This document shows, one piece after another, positions 1 to 14,083 of a stretch of 64,000 bases of DNA. The notes beneath the pieces were generated by a model. That model had not been told where the DNA came from, made no database searches, and was given only the letters and a program-made list of their open reading frames with translations. Source of the stretch: Nocardioides dongkuii (lineage in GTDB: Bacteria > Actinomycetota > Actinomycetes > Propionibacteriales > Nocardioidaceae); NCBI RefSeq assembly GCF_014127485.1, contig NZ_CP059903.1:1984001-2048000 (forward strand), given 5' to 3'. Both the position numbers and the translations under genes were made by a program. How positions within the stretch are numbered: the first letter of the stretch is position 1; each line of letters opens with the position of its first letter.

Positions 1-2229
<2,229 letters not shown>

Positions 2230-2304
2230 ACAACCACTCAGCTAGACCTACAACGATCTGCCAATGTTCGCGTCCACGAATCCAAGAACCACCCACCAAT
2301 GACT

Positions 2305-2321
2305 TGCAATGACTCATTGCA
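2305..2321. repeat. 17-nt perfect inverted repeat in 23S-5S spacer
   Basis: The arms tgcaatga and tcattgca flank a single c. It lies in the spacer between 23S and 5S, where processing stems for RNase III-type maturation are common. A perfect 8-bp arm with a 1-nt centre could be part of a longer processing stem or a chance palindrome; the function is inferred. Confidence 0.45.
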
Positions 2322-2390
2322 TAGAGCTTGGTGCCCGGTTCCCCACCACCCCGCATATGGGTTGGTGTGCGAGAGCCCGGTACCGCAAGA

Positions 2391-2508
2391 GTTACGGCGG
2401 CCATAGCGAAAGGGAAACACCCGGTCCCATCCCGAACCCGGAAGTTAAGCCTTTCAGCGCCGATGGTACTGCAACCGAGAGGTTGTGGGAGAGTAGGACG
2501 CCGCCGGA
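2391..2508 (+). rRNA. rrf: 5S ribosomal RNA
   Basis: A sequence of about 118 nt begins gttacggcggccatagcg and ends near gtaggacgccgccgga. It contains the conserved core cccatcccgaacccggaag and gagagtaggacgc. The two ends can pair to form helix I. It lies about 160 nt after the 23S 3' end and is followed within 10 nt by a strong terminator. End positions are accurate to a few bases. Confidence 0.96.
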
Positions 2509-2517
2509 CAATTCTTC

Positions 2518-2552
2518 AGAACAGGGTCACCCCTCGTGGGTGGCCCTGTTCT
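2518..2552 (+). terminator. Intrinsic terminator of the rRNA operon
   Basis: A GC-rich hairpin has arms agaacagggtcaccc and gggtggccctgttct, a short loop, and one G-T wobble in a stem of about 15 bp. It sits directly after the 5S gene. The following bases (gcatttcacggcatttt) hold only short T runs, as is common in actinobacteria. Confidence 0.85.
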
Positions 2553-2616
2553 GCATTTCACGGCATTTTCGCGGGTGTGCGGACTCTTTCTCGGCATCTC
2601 GTGAAAGGCTCCGGAC

Positions 2617-2799
2617 GTGAATATCCTGCTGCTCGCGCCGCTGCTGGTCGTCGTGTTCCTGGGGCTGCTCCTCGCCGGCCGGGCTCAGGTAGCGAAGGGA
2701 ACAAACACAGCGACGGCGAACGGCGCGAGCCTGCTCACCCTGGCCGCGGTGGTGGGAGTTCTCGTCCTCGCCCTGGTGGTGTCGCTCGACGTCTGGTGA
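2617..2799 (+). CDS. Small two-helix membrane protein, unknown
   Basis: This 60-residue frame starts at GTG 2617. It has two clear hydrophobic segments, about residues 2-20 (MNILLLAPLLVVVFLGLLL) and 38-57, joined by a short polar loop rich in A, T, N and G, so it would be an integral membrane hairpin. A purine-rich stretch (gaaaggctccgg) lies upstream. It stands alone between the rRNA terminator and a tetR remnant. I do not recognise the family. The regular two-helix pattern supports it being real, but short GC-rich frames can look like this by chance. Confidence 0.5.
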   Translation: MNILLLAPLLVVVFLGLLLAGRAQVAKGTNTATANGASLLTLAAVVGVLVLALVVSLDVW

Positions 2800-2880
2800 G
2801 TGACCGCTCGCACCGCACGATGGTGCGCCTCGCCGCGGGGCGAGGGTGTCGAGCTACTCCGCGACCGCGTTCCCTGGTCA

Positions 2881-3275
2881 GTTGTCGGTGGTCGGCCTGG
2901 TCCAGTCGCGGCGTACCGGGCCGCGGTGGTGCGGACGGCCTCGTCGACCACCTGAGCGACACGTTCGGCGCTCACGTCCCAGCCCGGCACCAGGAGTGAC
3001 GGCCAGAAGACGTAGTTCGAGATCATGCCCAGGAACTGGGTAGCGGCGAGTTCCACGTCGTCGACCCGGGCCGTTCCCGCTTCGTCCTCGGCTTGCAGGT
3101 AGCGCGTACGGACTCGAAGTAGGGCATCTTCCCCTGCGAGAACTGTGCGTTGGCGAGCTCGGGGAATCGCGGGAGCTCGGCGATCACGATGCGGAACAGG
3201 TCGGTCATCTGGGCGCGGCCCAACAGCTCGGCGTACCGGTGACCGATGGTGCCGAGCCCGTCGACGAGGTTGCCG
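2881..3275 (-). pseudogene. TetR/AcrR regulator, C-terminal fragment with frameshift
   Basis: Read on the minus strand, two frames joined near 3105 give a TetR C-terminal ligand-binding domain. The first part contains HRYAELLGRAQMTDLFRIV and ELPRFPELANAQF. The second contains LAATQFLGMISNYVFWPSLL and VPGWDVSAERVAQVVDEAV. The frame changes at the junction of YFESVR and RYLQAEDEAG. The N-terminal helix-turn-helix is absent: the sequence ahead of the fragment is the nitroreductase gene of the opposite strand. It is therefore truncated and frameshifted and cannot make a DNA-binding regulator. A TetR gene beside a nitroreductase suggests a former regulator-target pair, which is inference. Confidence 0.75.
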
Positions 3276-3700
3276 GCCGGCGGAGGCCCGACGAGATCCG
3301 GCGAGCCATCGAGATCACCCCCGCCGCGGGCACCAGGGAACGGATCATCGACATCACGACAGTGGGGCGCCGCACCGGCCGGCGACGCCGCCTCGAGATC
3401 TTCTTCTACCGGGCCGCGGGCAGCAGTTACCTGTGCAGCGGCGCCGGCGGGGCTGCCACCGGCTGGCATGCGAACCCTCTCGCCCATCCCGACTTCACCT
3501 TCCACCTGAAGAACGGGATCCGGGCAGATCTGCCTGCGCGGGCCACGCCGGTGACCGACCCCGTTGAGCGTCAGGCGGTGCTGGCGGAGATCGTCGCGGA
3601 TCTCAACCAGCCCCACGACCCCGGCACCATCCGGCCGACCCGCCTCGAGGACTGGGCCGACAGCCGGCTGATGCGCATCACCTTCCCCCATCGGGCGTGA
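3239..3700 (+). CDS. F420-dependent nitroreductase/quinone reductase family protein (Ddn-like, DUF385)
   Basis: The 153-residue product has the split beta-barrel signature of the deazaflavin-dependent nitroreductase family: RIIDITTVGRRTGRRRRLE, then a hydrophobic strand IFFYRAAGSSYLCSG, HANPLAHPDFTFHLK around the middle, and a C-terminal LMRITFP. Such enzymes use F420H2 to reduce quinones or nitro compounds, and many have roles in redox protection. The first ~17 residues come from sequence that on the other strand encodes the tetR fragment, so the native N-terminus may have been replaced. An internal start cannot be excluded. No good ribosome-binding site is visible at 3239. Confidence 0.75.
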   Translation: MTDGAEPVDEVAGRRRPDEIRRAIEITPAAGTRERIIDITTVGRRTGRRRRLEIFFYRAAGSSYLCSGAGGAATGWHANPLAHPDFTFHLKNGIRADLPARATPVTDPVERQAVLAEIVADLNQPHDPGTIRPTRLEDWADSRLMRITFPHRA

Positions 3701-3824
3701 TCGCGGACCCCGCGCCAGGAGTCGTCCACAGCGGCCGGCTGTGGCTCGTTCCTCCCCAGGGCTGAGCTCGCTTTCCCTCGGTGTCGGTGCGGCTCACGAG
3801 CGTTGCCGTCGGAGGTGAGGTGCG

Positions 3825-4190
3825 ATGCCCGCACAGGTGACAAAGGATGGAGTGGCCCCGGCCCCGGTCAACGAGGTCCGGCTCCGCGGCCGACTCTCGC
3901 AGGACCCCGAGGAGCGGGTGCTGCCCAGTGGCGACAGCGTGTGGACCTTCCGCCTCGTGGTGGGTCGCACCGGGGAGCGGTCGGGATCGCGTCAGACGGT
4001 CGACGTGCTCGACTGCGCGGTGTGGTCCGGCCGGGTGCTGCGGTCGGCCACGAGCTGGCGGACCGGCGACGTCGTCGAGGTGGCCGGCGCGGTGCGGCGT
4101 CGGTTCTTCCGTGCCGCGGGCGGGGCCGCGTCGCGGGTCGAGATCGAGGTGGCCAGCGGGCGGCTCATCCGTCGCGCAGCGAGCGGATGA
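3825..4190 (+). CDS. Single-stranded DNA-binding protein family (short OB-fold)
   Basis: The 121-residue product carries an OB-fold of the SSB type: NEVRLRGRLSQDPEERVLPSG, SVWTFRLVVGR, VDVLDCAVWSGRVLRSATSW, GDVVEVAGAVRRRFFR. It would bind single-stranded DNA. It lacks the long acidic C-terminal tail of the main replicative SSB, so it is probably the accessory actinobacterial paralogue found away from rpsF/rplI. An excellent ribosome-binding site (ggaggtgagg) precedes ATG 3825. The 3' end overlaps the convergent DUF1015 gene by 26 bp. Confidence 0.85.
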   Translation: MPAQVTKDGVAPAPVNEVRLRGRLSQDPEERVLPSGDSVWTFRLVVGRTGERSGSRQTVDVLDCAVWSGRVLRSATSWRTGDVVEVAGAVRRRFFRAAGGAASRVEIEVASGRLIRRAASG

Positions 4191-5289
4191 GCACCCCGAG
4201 GCTCGGCTTCGGCTGGAAGGACGTCGCCTTCTCGGGCAGCAGGCGTCCCGCAGCGACGATCCGGAGCACCAGGTCGACGTCCGGGGCGGGCAGCAGGACC
4301 GCCAGGTCGGACTCCGGTACGGCGTGGGCGAGCGCGTCCTCGACGGTGTGGTGGTGGGTGATCCGACGCGGCCCGCGGGGGAGCACCGGCACCAGGGTGT
4401 CGTGCAGCTCCTCGACGGCCGCCCGGTCGGCCGGCACGTCCAGGGTGAGCGTCGCCCACGCGGCGCCGTCGGTGAGGACCAGGGTGTGACGCCCGAGCGC
4501 GGCCACGGCCGGCGCGGCGCTCGAGGGGACGAAGCGCGCGCCCACCGACTCCGCGGCGCGGGCGACGTCCTCGATCCGGACGCCGGCGAGCACCCGGTGG
4601 ATCGCGCCCAGGAAGAGCGGGGTGTCGTCCTGGTCGACGAGCATCGCCAGTCCGGTGTCGGCGGCGCCGCCCGGCTGCCGCTGGTGGAGCCGCAGGTAGG
4701 CCGCGTAGCGGTGGTGTCCGTCCGCGATCAGCGCGCGGGAGCCGGCGGTGGCGCTGCCGAGGTCCGCGATGGTCGCGTCGTCGGTGATCGCCCAGATCCG
4801 GTGGTGCTGCTCGGCCCGGTCGGTGAACGCATGGTCCGGGGAGGTGGTGCGCACCCGGTCGAGGATGGTCCGGACGGCGGCGGGAGCGCGGTGCACGAGC
4901 AGGATCGGGGCGGGGTTGAGCTCCATCTCGCCCATCCGGTCCGCGAGGTCGTCGGCCTGGGCGGGATGGATGCCCTCGTGCGGGAGGACGGCGCTCTCCT
5001 CGAGGCGGGTCGCGCGCCGGGAGATGTCGAGGAGGCCCACCAGGCCGCGCACGGTGATGCCGCCGGCGGTGTACTCGTGCAGGTACAGCGCGGGGGTGGG
5101 GTCGTGGCTCAGCTGCCCACGCGCCTGCCACCGCCCGAGACGGGTCGCGACCGCGGCGTACGGCCGGGCGAACGCACGGGCCGACGACGGGTCGCCGACC
5201 CGGGAGGGGGCGAGCATCAGGCCCCGGAACGGCCGGAGGTGCAGGGGTCCCGCCACGTACGGAGGCGTGACCACGGCACTGGAGTCCAC
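4165..5289 (-). CDS. DUF1015 family protein
   Basis: The 374-residue product starts at GTG 5289 and has DUF1015 hallmarks: RPFRGLMLAPSRVGDPSS at the N-terminus, LIADGHHRYAAYLRL in the middle, and LLPEKATSFQPKPSLG near the C-terminus. The family is conserved in actinobacteria and other phyla without an established biochemical role; the histidine-rich DGHHR motif suggests a catalytic or metal site. The gene is convergent with ssb and divergent from the HAD hydrolase, with about 45 bp between the starts, so the two may share a compact promoter region. Confidence 0.9.
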   Translation of the reverse strand: MDSSAVVTPPYVAGPLHLRPFRGLMLAPSRVGDPSSARAFARPYAAVATRLGRWQARGQLSHDPTPALYLHEYTAGGITVRGLVGLLDISRRATRLEESAVLPHEGIHPAQADDLADRMGEMELNPAPILLVHRAPAAVRTILDRVRTTSPDHAFTDRAEQHHRIWAITDDATIADLGSATAGSRALIADGHHRYAAYLRLHQRQPGGAADTGLAMLVDQDDTPLFLGAIHRVLAGVRIEDVARAAESVGARFVPSSAAPAVAALGRHTLVLTDGAAWATLTLDVPADRAAVEELHDTLVPVLPRGPRRITHHHTVEDALAHAVPESDLAVLLPAPDVDLVLRIVAAGRLLPEKATSFQPKPSLGVLIRSLRDG

Positions 5290-5335
5290 CGTCGCATCGT
5301 AGGGTGCCTCGACAACACGACTCGGAGGTGTCTTG

Positions 5336-6337
5336 ATGCTCGGCTCGTCCGACGTTCCGCTCAGCCGGCGCCACGACCTGGCGATGCTGGACCTGGACGG
5401 GGTGGTCTACGTCGGCGGCGACGCCGTCCCGGGTGCTCCCGGGCACCTGGACCGGGCGCGCGGGGACGGGATGCGGCTGGCCTTCATCACCAACAACGCG
5501 GCCCGCCCCCCGGGGCGGGTGGCCGCTCACCTGCGCGAGCTCGGCGTCGCGGCCGAAGAGACGGACGTGGTGACCTCCGCGCAGGCCGCGGCGCAGGTGC
5601 TGGCGGAGCGGCTGGACCCGGGCGCCCGGGTGGTGCTGCTCGGCACGGACGGGCTGCGCGAGGCGCTCACCGAGCGCGGGTTCGTCCCGGTGGACGTCGA
5701 GGACGACGCGGAGGCCCTGGTCAGCGGCTACGGCCCCGACGTGCTGTGGCGCGACGTGATGCGGGCCGCGGTGCGGATCCGCGAAGGGCTGTGGTGGGTG
5801 GCGAGCAACCGCGACCACAGCATCCCGACGGCGTACGGCGTGGCCCCGGGCCACGGCGTGCTGGTGGAGACCATCGAGCGGTTCAGCGGCGTGACCCCGG
5901 TCGTCGCCGGCAAGCCGGAGCGGCCGCTGCTCGAGGAGACGGTGCGACGCGTCGGCGGGGAGCGTCCGCTGATGGTCGGCGACCGGCTCGACACCGACAT
6001 CGAGGGCGCCCGCAACGCAGGGGTCGACTCGCTGCTCGTGCTGACCGGCGTCACCGGTCTGGCCGAGCTGGTGGCCGCGCGTCCCCAGGAGCGCCCGACG
6101 TACGTCTCGGCGGACCTCGGCGGGCTCTCGGAGCCCTGTGCGTCCCCCGAGCTCGCGGACGGTGAGGCGGTGCTTGGCGGCTGGCGGGCCCGGTCAGAGG
6201 GCGGGCGGCTGGTCGTCGAGGGCGACGGCGCGCCCGACGACTGGTGGCGAGCGGTGGCCGTCGCGGCCTGGGACCACCTGGACCGCACCGGCGAGGTCCT
6301 CGACACGGCGGACGTCGCGATAGCCTCGACCCCATGA
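5336..6337 (+). CDS. HAD-superfamily IIA sugar phosphatase (NagD-like)
   Basis: The 333-residue product has the class IIA HAD layout. The nucleophile motif is MLDLDGVVYVGG (DxD), FITNNAARPP is motif II, the cap follows, then KPERPLLEE and GDRLDTDIEGARNAG is the acidic motif. Such enzymes dephosphorylate small phosphosugars or phosphoglycolate-like metabolites in the cytoplasm. The C-terminal ~70 residues go beyond the HAD core. ATG 5336 lies about 9 nt after ggagg and is preferred over the TTG just upstream. The stop overlaps the next start (ATGA), the first link of a long coupled operon ending at pyrG. Confidence 0.9.
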   Translation: MLGSSDVPLSRRHDLAMLDLDGVVYVGGDAVPGAPGHLDRARGDGMRLAFITNNAARPPGRVAAHLRELGVAAEETDVVTSAQAAAQVLAERLDPGARVVLLGTDGLREALTERGFVPVDVEDDAEALVSGYGPDVLWRDVMRAAVRIREGLWWVASNRDHSIPTAYGVAPGHGVLVETIERFSGVTPVVAGKPERPLLEETVRRVGGERPLMVGDRLDTDIEGARNAGVDSLLVLTGVTGLAELVAARPQERPTYVSADLGGLSEPCASPELADGEAVLGGWRARSEGGRLVVEGDGAPDDWWRAVAVAAWDHLDRTGEVLDTADVAIASTP

Positions 6338-6558
6338 GCCAGGACCCCTCGACGGACGACGTGACTGCTCCGGCGGACGTGTCGGCGGACGTGTCCGCAG
6401 ACGACCAGGGGGTCCGCACCGGGGTGGAGCAGGTGGACGCGGTGCTCGCGGCGATCGCCCAGCTCGAGGAGCGGCCGATCGAGGAGCACGTCGGGGTCTT
6501 CGAGGCGGCGCACGAGCAGCTGCGGCGCGCCCTCGACGTCCCGAACGACGCGCGCTGA
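6334..6558 (+). CDS. Small conserved protein upstream of tlyA
   Basis: This 74-residue product starts at ATG 6334, overlapping the HAD stop by 4 bp. The N-terminus is low-complexity and acidic, with an ADVSADVSADD repeat. The C-terminal ~45 residues (VDAVLAAIAQLEERPIEEH, VFEAAHEQLRRALDV) would form two amphipathic helices. Similar small helical proteins sit directly before tlyA in many actinobacteria; none has an assigned function that I know. The position suggests co-translation with tlyA. Confidence 0.75.
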   Translation: MSQDPSTDDVTAPADVSADVSADDQGVRTGVEQVDAVLAAIAQLEERPIEEHVGVFEAAHEQLRRALDVPNDAR

Positions 6559-6571
6559 GCGCGGGCGCACC

Positions 6572-7411
6572 GTGCCCCCTCGCCGCCTGCGCCTGGATGC
6601 CGAGCTGGTCCGCCGAGGACTGGCCCGGTCGCGCGAGCACGCCACCGAGCTGATCGCCGCGAAGCGGGTCAAAGTCCAGGGTGCGGTGGCGACCAAGCCC
6701 GCGACCGGGGTCACGACCGACGTCGCGCTGGTGGTGGTCGACGACCCGGACCGGCCCGACTACGTCTCCCGGGGCGGCCACAAGCTCGCGGGCGCGCTGG
6801 CGGCCTTCGGCGCGGAGGGACTGCAGGTCCGCGGTCGGCGCTGCCTCGACGCGGGGGCGTCGACGGGCGGGTTCACCGACGTGCTGCTGCGGCACGGTGC
6901 GGCCCAGGTGGTGGCCGTGGACGTGGGGTACGGCCAGCTGGCGTGGCCGATCCGGCAGGACGAGCGGGTGGTGGTGCACGACCGCACCAACGTCCGCGAC
7001 CTCACGCCGGAGCTGATCGGCGGCCCGGTCGACCTGGTGGTCGGCGACCTCTCCTTCATCTCCCTCGAGCTGGTCCTGGACGCGCTGCTCGGCGTCACCA
7101 GCCCGGACGGCGACCTCGCGCTGATGGTCAAGCCGCAGTTCGAGGTCGGGAAGGACCGGGTCGGCAAGGGCGGCGTGGTCCGGGACCCGGCGCTGCGGGC
7201 CGAGGCGGTGTCGTCGGTCGCTGCCGCGGCGGCGCGGCGCGGCTGGGGCGCGCGGTCGGTGACCGTGAGCCCGCTGCCCGGACCGTCGGGCAACGTCGAG
7301 TTCTTCCTGTGGCTGCGGCGGGGGCCGGCGACGGTGACCGACGACGACGTCCACCGCGTCGTGCAGGGTGCCGCGTCCTTGGGGGTCCCGGGTGAGAGGG
7401 TGGACCCATGA
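6572..7411 (+). CDS. tlyA: TlyA family rRNA (cytidine-2'-O)-methyltransferase
   Basis: The 279-residue product has an N-terminal S4 RNA-binding domain (residues ~3-65: RLDAELVRRGLARSREHATE, VKVQGAVATKP) and a FtsJ/RrmJ-type Rossmann domain with CLDAGASTGGFTDVLLRHGA as the SAM loop. The family 2'-O-methylates cytidines in 16S and 23S rRNA, and its loss gives capreomycin resistance in mycobacteria. The start is GTG 6572. The stop overlaps nadK by ATGA, the same tlyA-nadK-recN order as M. tuberculosis Rv1694-Rv1696. Confidence 0.95.
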   Translation: MPPRRLRLDAELVRRGLARSREHATELIAAKRVKVQGAVATKPATGVTTDVALVVVDDPDRPDYVSRGGHKLAGALAAFGAEGLQVRGRRCLDAGASTGGFTDVLLRHGAAQVVAVDVGYGQLAWPIRQDERVVVHDRTNVRDLTPELIGGPVDLVVGDLSFISLELVLDALLGVTSPDGDLALMVKPQFEVGKDRVGKGGVVRDPALRAEAVSSVAAAAARRGWGARSVTVSPLPGPSGNVEFFLWLRRGPATVTDDDVHRVVQGAASLGVPGERVDP

Positions 7412-8349
7412 CCAGCCCACGGCGTGTCCTGATGCTGGCCCACACCGGCCGCGACGACGCGCGCGAGGTGGCGCTGGCCTGCTGCAAGGCCCTGACCGGG
7501 CACGGGATCGTGGTCCGGCTGATCGAGTCGGAGGCCCGCGACCTCGGGCTCGACCCCGCGGCGTACGACCCGCCGATCGAGCTGACCGCCGCCGAGGCGG
7601 ACGCCAGCGAGGGCTGCGAGCTCGCGCTGGTGATCGGCGGCGACGGCACGATCCTGCGCGCCGCGGAGATCACCCACGGGGCCGGCACCCCGGTCCTGGG
7701 CGTCAACCTGGGGCACGTCGGGTTCCTCGCCGAGGCCGAGCACGACCACGTGGAGTCCACGATCGACGCGATCGTCGAACGCCGCTACGTCGCCGAGGAC
7801 CGGATGACGCTGGAGGTCCTGGTCTACCGCGACGGTGAGTGCGTGAGCCGCACCTTCGCGCTCAACGAGGCCAGCGTCGAGAAGGCCTCGCGCGAGCGGA
7901 TGCTCGAGGTCGTCGTCGAGGTCGACGGACGGCCGCTGTCCCGGTGGGGCTGCGACGGCGTGGTGTGCGCGACGCCGACCGGGTCGACCGCCTACAACTT
8001 CAGCGCCGGCGGCCCGGTGGTCTGGCCGGAGGTCGAGGCGCTGCTGATGGTGCCGATCAGCGCGCACGCGCTGTTCGCCCGACCCCTCGTGGTCGCACCC
8101 ACCTCGGTGCTGGCCGTCGAGCTGCTCGCCCGCACCGACGGGGCGGGCGTGCTCTGGTGCGACGGCCGGCGGGCCTTCGACCTGCCACCCGGTGCCCGGA
8201 TCGAGGTACGCCGCGGCGAGACGCCGGTGCGCCTGGTCCGGCTGCACGAGGCGCCGTTCACCGACCGCCTGGTGCGCAAGTTCGGCCTCCCGGTCGAGGG
8301 CTGGCGCGGCTCGGCCGAGCGCCGGCGTCGGCAGGAGCCCGATGCTTGA
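7408..8349 (+). CDS. nadK: NAD kinase
   Basis: The 313-residue product contains the NAD kinase GGDGT motif (residues 77-81), followed by LGVNLGHVGFLAE and the second signature TPTGSTAYNFSAGGP. It phosphorylates NAD(H) to NADP(H) in the cytoplasm. The start ATG 7408 overlaps the tlyA stop and the gene overlaps recN by 8 bp, implying translational coupling. The length is usual for actinobacterial PpnK. Confidence 0.97.
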   Translation: MTSPRRVLMLAHTGRDDAREVALACCKALTGHGIVVRLIESEARDLGLDPAAYDPPIELTAAEADASEGCELALVIGGDGTILRAAEITHGAGTPVLGVNLGHVGFLAEAEHDHVESTIDAIVERRYVAEDRMTLEVLVYRDGECVSRTFALNEASVEKASRERMLEVVVEVDGRPLSRWGCDGVVCATPTGSTAYNFSAGGPVVWPEVEALLMVPISAHALFARPLVVAPTSVLAVELLARTDGAGVLWCDGRRAFDLPPGARIEVRRGETPVRLVRLHEAPFTDRLVRKFGLPVEGWRGSAERRRRQEPDA

Positions 8350-10096
8350 GGAGATCCGGATCGGCTCGCTCGGCGTCATCGACGCCTCGGTCCTGGAGCT
8401 GGGTCCCGGGCTGACCGTGATCACCGGTGAGACCGGTGCCGGCAAGACCATGATCGTGACCGCCCTGGGCCTGTTGCTCGGCGGCCGGTCCGACAGCGGC
8501 GCCGTGCGCTCCGGCGCCCGGACCGCCCGCGTCGAGGGCGTCGTGCACACCGCGGACCTGCCCGACTTCGCCGCCGCGGTCGAGGACGCCGGGGGAGCCG
8601 TCGAGGACGACCGGGTGGTGCTCGCGCGCAACGTCTCCGCCGAGGGGCGCTCCCGGGCGTTCGTCGGCGGGGCGACGGTCCCGGTGGCCACGCTGGCGCA
8701 GGTCTCGGAGTCGCTCGTCGCCGTCCACGGGCAGTCCGACCAGCACCGGCTGCTCCAGGCCCGCGCCCAGCGCGAGGCGCTGGACCGCTTCGGCGGGCAG
8801 CCCTTGGCGGCGCTCGCCGCGGCGTACACCGCCCTGCACGACCGGCTCGACGCCACCGAGCGCGAGCTCGCCGAGGTCGTCGCCACGGCGCGTGACCGGG
8901 CGCGGGAGGCCGACCTGCTGCGGTTCGGGCTGTCCGAGGTCGAGGCGGTGAGCCCCGAGCCGGGGGAGGACGCCGCGCTCTCGGCCGAGGAGGCGCGCCT
9001 CGGGTTCGCCGACACGCTGCGCACCGCGGCCGAGCAGGCCCGGGAGGGGCTCTCCAGCGAGCACGGCGACCCCGACGCGCTCGCGACCGCGTCGGCGGCC
9101 CGCACCGCGCTCGACGGGGTGCGCGAGCACGACGCCGAGGCCGGCGAGCTGGCCGACCGGCTGGCCGAGGTCACCTACCTGCTCTCCGACGTCGCCGCCG
9201 ACGTCGCGTCGTACGCCTCCCGGCTCGAGACCGACCCCGCGCGGCTGGCCACGGTGTCCGAGCGCCGGGCGGCGCTGACCGCGCTCACCCGCAAGTACGG
9301 CGACACGATCGACGAGGTCCTGGCGTGGGCCGAGCAGTCGTCCCGGCGGCTGCTCGACCTCGACGGCACCGACGAGCGGATCGAGGAGCTGCGTGCCGAG
9401 CAGCAGGCGGTGCGCGAGCAGCTCGCCGAGGCCGCCGGTGCCCTCTCCGCAGCGCGCACCGAGGCCGCCGGCCGGCTGGCCGAGGCGGTGACCGCCGAGC
9501 TGACGACGCTCGCGATGCCGCACGCCCGACTGAGCGTCGAGGTCCGGCAGCACGAGGTCGCCGCGCCCGAGAGCCTGACCCGCGGCGCCCCGCTCCGGGT
9601 CGGGAAGCGCTGGCTGCGGCACGCGGCCTCCGGGGTCGACGAGGTCGAGCTGCTGCTCGCCGCCAACCGCGGGGCCGACCCCCGGCCCCTGCACAAGGGC
9701 GCGTCGGGCGGCGAGCTCTCCCGCGTGATGCTGGCGCTCGAGGTCGCGCTCGCCGGCACCAGCCCGGTGCCGACGTTCGTCTTCGACGAGGTCGACGCCG
9801 GCGTCGGCGGCACCGCCGCGGTCGAGATCGGCCGGCGGCTCGCGCAGCTCGCCCGCACCGCGCAGGTGCTCGTCGTGACCCACCTGCCCCAGGTCGCGGC
9901 GTACGCCGACCGGCACGTGGTGGTCGAGAAGTCCAGCGACGGCTCGGTCACCAGCTCCGGCCTCACGGTGCTCGACGAGGAGCAGCGGGTCAGCGAGCTC
10001 TCCCGGATGCTCGCCGGCATGGCCGACTCCGACACCGCACTCGCGCACGCCCGCGAGCTGCTCGAGGTCGCCGGGCCGGCCCGCGCCCTGCACTGA
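8342..10096 (+). CDS. recN: DNA repair protein RecN
   Basis: The 584-residue product is an SMC-like ATPase for double-strand break repair. Walker A GETGAGKT is at residues 29-36. A central region rich in A, E, R and L has coiled-coil character, and the C-terminal ABC signature region (GASGGELSRVMLALEV) is followed by Walker B (TFVFDEVDAGVGG) and VLVVTHLPQVAAYAD. ATG 8342 is chosen because the family begins with LEEIRI and the start lies inside the nadK 3' end. The operon position is as in mycobacteria. Confidence 0.96.
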   Translation: MLEEIRIGSLGVIDASVLELGPGLTVITGETGAGKTMIVTALGLLLGGRSDSGAVRSGARTARVEGVVHTADLPDFAAAVEDAGGAVEDDRVVLARNVSAEGRSRAFVGGATVPVATLAQVSESLVAVHGQSDQHRLLQARAQREALDRFGGQPLAALAAAYTALHDRLDATERELAEVVATARDRAREADLLRFGLSEVEAVSPEPGEDAALSAEEARLGFADTLRTAAEQAREGLSSEHGDPDALATASAARTALDGVREHDAEAGELADRLAEVTYLLSDVAADVASYASRLETDPARLATVSERRAALTALTRKYGDTIDEVLAWAEQSSRRLLDLDGTDERIEELRAEQQAVREQLAEAAGALSAARTEAAGRLAEAVTAELTTLAMPHARLSVEVRQHEVAAPESLTRGAPLRVGKRWLRHAASGVDEVELLLAANRGADPRPLHKGASGGELSRVMLALEVALAGTSPVPTFVFDEVDAGVGGTAAVEIGRRLAQLARTAQVLVVTHLPQVAAYADRHVVVEKSSDGSVTSSGLTVLDEEQRVSELSRMLAGMADSDTALAHARELLEVAGPARALH

Positions 10097-10198
10097 CCCG
10101 CCGACCCGTGGCGGGGGCCGTGACATCGCCCACGCCGACGCGCCCGGCCGGGCGGGGTCCGGAGGCCCGCGGGGGCGGTTTGTGACACTGGACCGGTC

Positions 10199-13976
<3,778 letters not shown>

Positions 13977-14083
13977 GCCGGGACGGGGCCTCGTACCGGC
14001 CGCGATAGGTACGTTCGGCTACGCCTGAACGACGCTCGGCCGGGCGTCGGTCGTGCAAGGACCAGGCGCTCGACCAGTGCCGT

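Noticed and set aside
2328-2999. 223-codon open frame across 5S rRNA and downstream
   Set aside because: It runs through the 5S gene and terminator and its sequence has no protein-like pattern; chance frame in GC-rich DNA.
3847-6165. 772-codon frame overlapping ssb, DUF1015 and HAD genes
   Set aside because: Arg/Gly/Ala-rich shadow of well-supported genes in other frames.
6361-6412. Short repeat gcggacgtgtc in the gene before tlyA
   Set aside because: Only two near copies encoding an ADVS repeat; too small to be more than local slippage.
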